Below the pieces are notes generated by a model. That model ran no database searches, was not told where the DNA came from, and was given only the letters and a program-made list of their open reading frames with translations. A stretch of 27,275 nucleotides of DNA, from positions 1-27,275 of the forward strand of contig JNEM01015959.1 of the NCBI GenBank assembly GCA_000697335.1, given 5' to 3'. Source of the DNA: Conidiobolus incongruus B7586 (Eukaryota; Entomophthoromycota; Entomophthoromycetes; Entomophthorales; Conidiobolaceae). Shown piece by piece: positions 21,679-27,275 of this stretch (within the stretch, counting starts at the first letter, position 1; each line of letters opens with the position of its first letter). Both the position numbers and the translations under genes were made by a program.

Positions 21679-22563
21679 ATGGTCAATATATTTCAATTAA
21701 GCGCAGTACTTCATCCCAGGGAATTCTTTTTGCGTGATTAATCCTAATGATGCTATTAACCTTGCCATCTGTGATTGCAATCTGGTTAGTTGGGTCACAT
21801 TAAGATTAATTTCAAACATCGCTGTAACTGATATTTTCACCCACGACATAGGCTATCTTATTAAGAATCTCAGACAAAATACCACTTTATGCATATTCAT
21901 ATCAAACTTTACCTACTTTTCAACTTGTCTTTGTTTTTTATCAATATTGCAATCGCTTACAATTTCCACATAATATTTATTCAGATAAAACTTTCCTTTC
22001 GGTTTGAATTGATTATTTGGACCTTGCTGCTAATTTGTTTTGAAATTATTTTAGTGTTTTGCTCCTGGGGCACTTTTAGATTTCATCGCATCCAAAAAAT
22101 GCTTAGATTCCTAACAACTGGGTAGTCTACCTATCAAGTTATTTCCAGTTCATTTTGAGTGACTCTATAGTCTTTTATTGCACTTGGGCTACTCTTTTGG
22201 TTCAATACCCATTAAAGAACGAAGTAAACACATATTTAATATCGAAAATTTTCGATTTGAGCAGAGAGCAAAAGCATCGCAGAGCCATTACCAAATTAAT
22301 TCGTCTAGGTATACTTTGCGCTCTATGTCCCATTATCACGCAACCTCTAACGATCGTGCATATGATTTACTACATGCTATAAAACAATTCTACAGGAGGA
22401 ATCCAATGGTGGCTAGGCATCTGCTACTGTTTCCGGGAATTATTACATACACTGCACTTTGTTTGAATGTCACCCTCCAAAAATTTGTGAAATTTGTGTA
22501 CTATGAATCATTCCCAAAAAAGGAAAGTCTTAAATGCTCAACAAAATTGAATTTACTTTCCTA
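21679..22563 (+). pseudogene. Decayed seven-helix receptor-like gene, copy 1
   Basis: Fragments of a polytopic membrane protein are recognisable in shifting frames. A helix-2-like stretch VTLRLISNIAVTDIF (about 21800-21840) is followed by YLIKNL. Further on come a helix-3-like LYLLFNLSLFFINIAIAYNF in another frame, a helix-4-like block near 22010-22060, SIVFYCTWATLLVQYPL, then REQKHRRAITKLIRLGILC with PIITQPL, and IQWWLGICYCF in yet another frame. The order and spacing match copy 2 at 23640-24530, which keeps a longer open frame. Helix 1 is not found. Frame changes and stops break the reading several times and no intron pattern explains them, so this is a pseudogene. Layout and charged loops suggest a GPCR-like family, but the family is not identified. 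Confidence 0.65.
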
Positions 22564-23639
22564 GCTCTCTACGCTATTCGTAACAGGCCTCAAATTGGCA
22601 AAAATTTATCAAAAAGTTGACAAGAAATTTAATTACTTCACTAGATATCTTTAATGGCCTGTATATTGAATTAATATCATAATATATTAGCTCATTATAT
22701 ACAATACTTATGGAGTGTTAAAATATTAATAAATTTATTTATATTATCAGAACTAATAATCCACATTAAATATCTATTATATATATATATATTATTCATC
22801 AAACGAAAAAAATATTAACTAGCTACAATTAATAATAATTTAAGTGTGATTTTGATATTTAAATTGCAACCTTAACATTAACAAGGTTTACGTTAATCCA
22901 ATTTAATTTGTTATTTCAATTTTAATATTAATGATTAGCACAATTATTATTTACATTTAATAAATTTGATATCAATCTTTATTGACACATTCAAAATTTA
23001 ATACTACAAACTTTGGTAAATAGATAAATGAATTGCAAATTTTCAATTACTAAATTATAAATCAAATATATTTTCATTATTCGAATTAATTCTATTTTTA
23101 GGAAATATAATGTCCTAGATATATTATAGAATCTAGAATTGTTGAACATGTTGATACAATGTATAATGATTAAAAGAGAGGCACATTAAAGCTGTACAGT
23201 CTTAAATTCTTTTTATTTTAATATTTCATTGGTGACTATAAAGTATTTTGAATATTTTAGCATTTTTGAATTTTGTTAAAATTTAATAAATATTCTCATA
23301 TTTAATAAAAAATTTCTGGCGAATTGTAAATGGCCATGAACTATAATTCATGGTTCTCTATTAATGAAATTGAAAATATATATGTTTTAAATATAAAATG
23401 TAGTAATTATTGAGTAAAATATCATATTGATATAATGTGAACAACAAGCGAGTTTTATACAAATTTGTTTGTTTATTCTGATTAATAAAATTTAAAATGA
23501 TCCATTATATCATAATAATTTTCACCCTTTAATAATTACACATTTCAGTTAAAGCGAATAAATTTAATGAATATATATTATCAGAAAATGATAATGTAAG
23601 GTTCTGTGATGCTGAAGTATTAGTGATCAATATTTTTTC
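22564..23639. other. AT-rich spacer between the two receptor pseudogenes
   Basis: About 1.1 kb with no coding region, RNA gene or clear repeat visible. If the pseudogenes arose by tandem duplication, this would be the intergenic part of the repeat unit. Confidence 0.55.
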
Positions 23640-24530
23640 TTCCATTGTTCAAATTTCATAGGTCTATATACCTATGATTATGGTCTATGATGTCAAGCCA
23701 GTGTTGAATTTGACCGGGATTACTTGTACAACACTTGTACTCGTCGCTTTACAAGTACTCACAATCTATGATGGAAGTTTAGTGAATTGAGTTAATTTAA
23801 GATTAATTGGCATGGTAGCCGTGGTAGATAATTTCACCAACACTAGAAACTATCTCATAAAAAACTATCACTATGGCAACGGTCTCTGGCTTATTTATAT
23901 CGATATTTACTTACTGTTTAGCATATTTATATTTCTTACCAGCATTGCAGTCTCTTATAATTTATAGAGGCCACTTATTCAAAATAAGGCCACCTCCTGC
24001 AAGTTTAAGGACTTCATTTGGATTATAGTGATCACTGTAAGTTTGGGTATAACTGTTGCATTTTGACTTTTGGGACCCTTTGGATTTGACCTAGTCCAAA
24101 AGAAGTATGTAGGTATTTCCAGCAATTGAATATTTCTCCTGAGAGGCAACTGCGAATAGATTTTATGCGAATTTACAGTTATATACTGTACAATTGTTAT
24201 ATCGATAACCCATATCAGTTTGAGATCTTACATTAAGGTTACTTAAGCTTCAAGTAGTTTAACTCTAGTAATGAAACTAAGCATCGTAAGGAAATCACTC
24301 AGCCCATTAAGCGTGGTTTACTGTGTCCCCTACCACCCATCTTTATACAGCTCCCAATAATTTCACATATATCATATTATCTCTTACATAATATCGGCAC
24401 CGATGCCATTCAATGTTGGCTAGGTATCTGCTACGGCTTCTCTGGCATATTTACTTTTATGGAATACTTCATTAATGTTACACTGCAAAAAGTACTCAAA
24501 ATGGTATATTACTAACTAAGACACTGATGA
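23640..24530 (+). pseudogene. Decayed seven-helix receptor-like gene, copy 2
   Basis: Better preserved than copy 1. About 23700-24130 reads in a single frame with three internal stops: helix 1 ITCTTLVLVALQVLTIYDG, helix 2 VNLRLIGMVAVVDNFTNTRN, helix 3 WLIYIDIYLLFSIFIFLTSI with AVSYN, and helix 4 DFIWIIVITVSLGITVAF. After a frame change come helix 5 ITHISLRSYIKV, then KHRKEITQPIKRGLLC, helix 6 PPIFIQLPIISHISYYLL and helix 7 IQWWLGICYGFSGIFTF ending VTLQKVLKMVYY. Seven segments in receptor order make a GPCR-like ancestor likely. One stop stands where copy 1 has Trp (LVNxVNLRLIG versus LVSWVTLRLIS). The position 2 kb after copy 1 and in the same orientation suggests an old tandem duplication. 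Confidence 0.7.
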
Positions 24531-24859
24531 CGTAGCGATTTCGATCAATTAAAATACCACAATATCGTACCCACCATCGTCATGGGTAATCATCTCAGTT
24601 GTAAACACTATTAAGGAATTGTTACCTTTAAATCGGATGAAAAATACTTGGATTTAACAATATAATATTAAATATTATTTTTTTTGTTGTTACTGCATAA
24701 TAGATATATATATTCCTTGATAAATAAAAGCAGTTATTTAAATTTTCTTATTTTAATTAAAAAAATTTTAAATATTGAAGATTTATTAATAATTAATTAT
24801 TATTATATTTTTATTGAATTTTTATTATCATCTTCATTAAAATCAAGTATAATCTAATA
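24531..24859. other. AT-rich spacer
   Basis: About 330 bp between receptor pseudogene 2 and the unidentified spliced locus. Nothing is recognisable in it; a first exon of the downstream locus could be hidden here. Confidence 0.5.
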
Positions 24860-26803
24860 GAAACAGATTCACAAATACAGACAAATTATTAAAATGCGTA
24901 CAATACGAAAAAATTTTAGAAGATCAGGTTGGATTGATAAATAATAAAAACATTGAATCCCTGAAAATTCACCTTAAAAAAGAGGCGGAACTCAAGTTAA
25001 TTGAAAAACAAACATTTGAAGTTGATTGGAAGGTATAAGAATATAATCATTATTGGTATATATATATATATATACTGTATTTAATTTATATAAAATGTGC
25101 AAACTTTGCTTAGACCGACATAAATTAATTCAATCTTGTTTTGGCAAATTAGGATATACTGGAATTCAAAGAATGAGAATTAAATCAGCTAATTCTAATG
25201 AATATCAGAAGCGTCAAAATCAATTGAACCATCAGCAGGTAAATAAATATTTATAGTACTTATTTAATACTTATCATTATATAACAACTAGGAAATAAAT
25301 AGCTTATTTAATGACCCTGATAATGATTATAACCTAAAAACTCTCTCACAAACTCAACTCATATCGACAATACCAAAAAATGAATGAATTTCAATTTAAA
25401 AATTTAATAGTAACTTATTCATAATTATATTATTGTATTTATTTTTACATGATTAAATAGATATAATGCAACAAAATTAAAGAACTAGCTTAAGCTGTGC
25501 TTTGATCAATAAAACAATATTCAATATCTTTTATCTGAATTGATATTAGGACCAGGTATGACTGTTGTGCAATTGACCCAGGTTCATCACAAATTATTTC
25601 CTATTAGAAAGGCTAAAACTAATTATTTGAAAATTATTCATACTGATAAATTGTATGAACAACAGAAGAATTTGAAGAAACAGATCACATATAAGCAAAG
25701 CATGCTTGATAATATGGAATTCAATACTCCTAAATCAAATCTCTTCAAATCATTGTTAAAAAGGATAGATTAAAGCATGAGATAATCAATTTAAATACTA
25801 TTTCTATATTAAATTCTTTCAGAAAGTTTCAAAAGCTCAAAATGAATTAGTTTTAAGCGAAGATCAAATTATTAGTGATGACGAGTATTTGGGTAGATAA
25901 GATAATAAGAAATCTTTTTATTTTAAGCTATTTTTTGATATTTATACTTTGAAACATATTATTAAATTATTATAGAAAATAAAATTATTGAATCAAGATT
26001 TCTATCTGTGTTGTGACGATCCTAATGGGTAAGTAAATAAGTGTTCTGATAACTCTTCTAACCATTATATATATATATATATATTAAAGAATATCACACA
26101 ACCATGCTTGATGAATCTAGTCAAAATATTTCCAAGTTGTGGCCTAAAATATATTATAGCAAAGTATTTTAAAAATTATTATTAGTAATATGATTTCTTA
26201 TAGATTTTATCATAAATATTAACACTTCAACTATTAAAGTTGAGTATTTGTCTGATACCCCAGAGCCGTCTTTTAAATATCATGTAATTATTAATATTAT
26301 AATGCAAAATTTATTTTATATAAAATTTAAATTTTTTAGATTAATATGATAAAAAATGATAAAGAAATTAATATAGCTAGAAAACTAGGTTCTTGTCAAA
26401 ACAATATCGCTACATTAGCTATTCGACATGATTTGACTGAAGCATTCAGATCTGAATATAAATTTTTAGTCAGACAACCAATTCGATGATATGAATTTAA
26501 TAATATTCATCCATTGGCACGAATTTTAAAACGGTAAATTAGCTAATATTTTCTAAAATTTATATAATTAATCATTATTTTTAGTATAACTGTGTCAAAC
26601 AACTCATAGAGCAAATTGCAAATAATCATTACTACTAGAGATCAAAAAATTGCTCATATCTTTAATTCATCTATTTCTAAGAATTTTATTAAATTTCATA
26701 ATAATGGGTATGTTCTTGATATCTAATTTAATTATTTAAATTTTCATTTTAATCTTTAATTCTAATATGTATCCTAAAGTTGAAACAGTACCTTTTTAAT
26801 AAT
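24860..26803 (+). pseudogene. Unidentified multi-exon gene, apparently decayed
   Basis: Several exon-like open stretches on the plus strand are bounded by plausible GT/AG sites. Examples are a block with LKCVQYEKILEDQVGL and KKEAELKLIEKQTFEVDW (about 24880-25033), CFGKLGYTGIQRMRIKSAN (25112-25239), ILGPGMTVVQLTQVHHKLF (25540-25773), VSKAQNELVLSEDQIISDDE (about 25822-25900), DFYLCCDDPNG (25977-26030) and VEYLSDTPEPSFKYH (26211-26283). The last blocks are INIARKLGSCQNN to HPLARILKR (26341-26533), IAHIFNSSISKNF and a short YPKVETVPF end near 26770-26803. Coding-like composition and conserved splice-site spacing indicate a real gene in the past. Some junctions do not keep phase and several exons contain stops, so it is probably a pseudogene or an assembly with errors. 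I do not recognise the family; the first half looks like coiled coil. Confidence 0.5.
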
Positions 26804-27275
26804 TTCACCCTATTGTTCAAATGATCAAATAGTTTTTATATATTATAGTAAAAGTTTAAACATTTTTCTATTTTTTTAAATAACTTTATTTTTAAAAAAT
26901 CAATAAATAACAAAAAGATTTATTATTTATTATTATAATTATATATATAAGATAACTTGATAATAGTTTTTTTAAAATTTTTAAATAATATTAATACTCT
27001 ATTAATTTATATATACCTAATAAAATAACTATAAAAGTATCAAAAATTAAAAGAAAATTTTAATATTTATTATAAAAATAAATTTAAAATAAGTATTATT
27101 ATATGAAAAAAAATAATAATAAAAATAAAAAATAGTTAATATAATTATAAAATATTATATAAAATAATAACAAAAAAGATATGATTATATATTGTTAAAT
27201 ATATCCCTTTATCTCAAAATCTTGTAAATTTATAACTCACCTTAGTTAAATATTAAGTGTTAATATTTTTGCTAA
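26804..27275. other. Extremely AT-rich window end
   Basis: No coding region, RNA gene or telomere-type repeat is visible. G and C are nearly absent from about 26840 to 27180. Confidence 0.6.

Noticed and set aside
26804-27275. Telomere or centromere-like end
   Set aside because: No repeating unit is visible; the region is simply very AT-rich.

Overview
The window looks like an AT-rich nuclear contig from a fungus with short spliceosomal introns (about 45-95 nt, mostly GTAA/GTAT...TAG). The gene set is eukaryotic: GCN5, alanyl-tRNA synthetase, RRN3, ORC6, TIM8, COX16, U5 snRNA and a DCAF4-like WD-repeat protein. A Cnl2/NKP2-type kinetochore protein, a family known from fungi, points to Fungi. 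The very low GC of the spacers, the intron density and decayed seven-helix receptor copies would fit an early-diverging lineage such as the Entomophthoromycotina, but that placement is inference. The standard genetic code fits every intact gene.

Layout. 1-405 is a library or assembly artefact: a 191-bp block appears twice, joined by a Nextera/Tn5 mosaic-end adapter, with the same adapter also inside each copy. Then come GCN5 (+, 1290-2847, 9 exons), COX16 (-, 3197-3659, 3 exons) and alanyl-tRNA synthetase (-, 3933-6917, 3 exons). A spacer leads to the first U5 snRNA gene (-, about 8283-8408), then RRN3 (+, 8655-10681, 3 exons), a second identical U5 gene (-, about 11561-11686), ORC6 (-, 12129-13163, 3 exons), an NKP2-like gene head-to-head with it (+, 13350-13838) and TIM8 (+, 14068-14334). 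After 1.7 kb of empty AT-rich DNA comes a Myb/SANT-like gene of higher GC (-, 16063-17427), then a 9-exon DCAF4-like gene (-, 18430-20204).

The right-hand 7 kb is poor in intact genes. It holds two diverged, decayed copies of one seven-helix receptor-like gene (about 21679-22563 and 23640-24530). It also holds a spliced but apparently broken gene of unknown family (about 24860-26803). The window ends in extremely AT-rich DNA.

The genes are mostly housekeeping and are not an operon or a joint pathway. Loose themes are transcription (GCN5, RRN3), splicing (U5), chromosome replication and segregation (ORC6, NKP2-like) and mitochondrial assembly (COX16, TIM8). The points most worth a second look are the twin U5 genes, which share a promoter block and a downstream hairpin that varies only in its loop; the C-terminal exon of ORC6; the unidentified spliced locus at the right end; the receptor pseudogenes; and the GC-rich Myb-like orphan. 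I did not find a convincing new multi-gene system.
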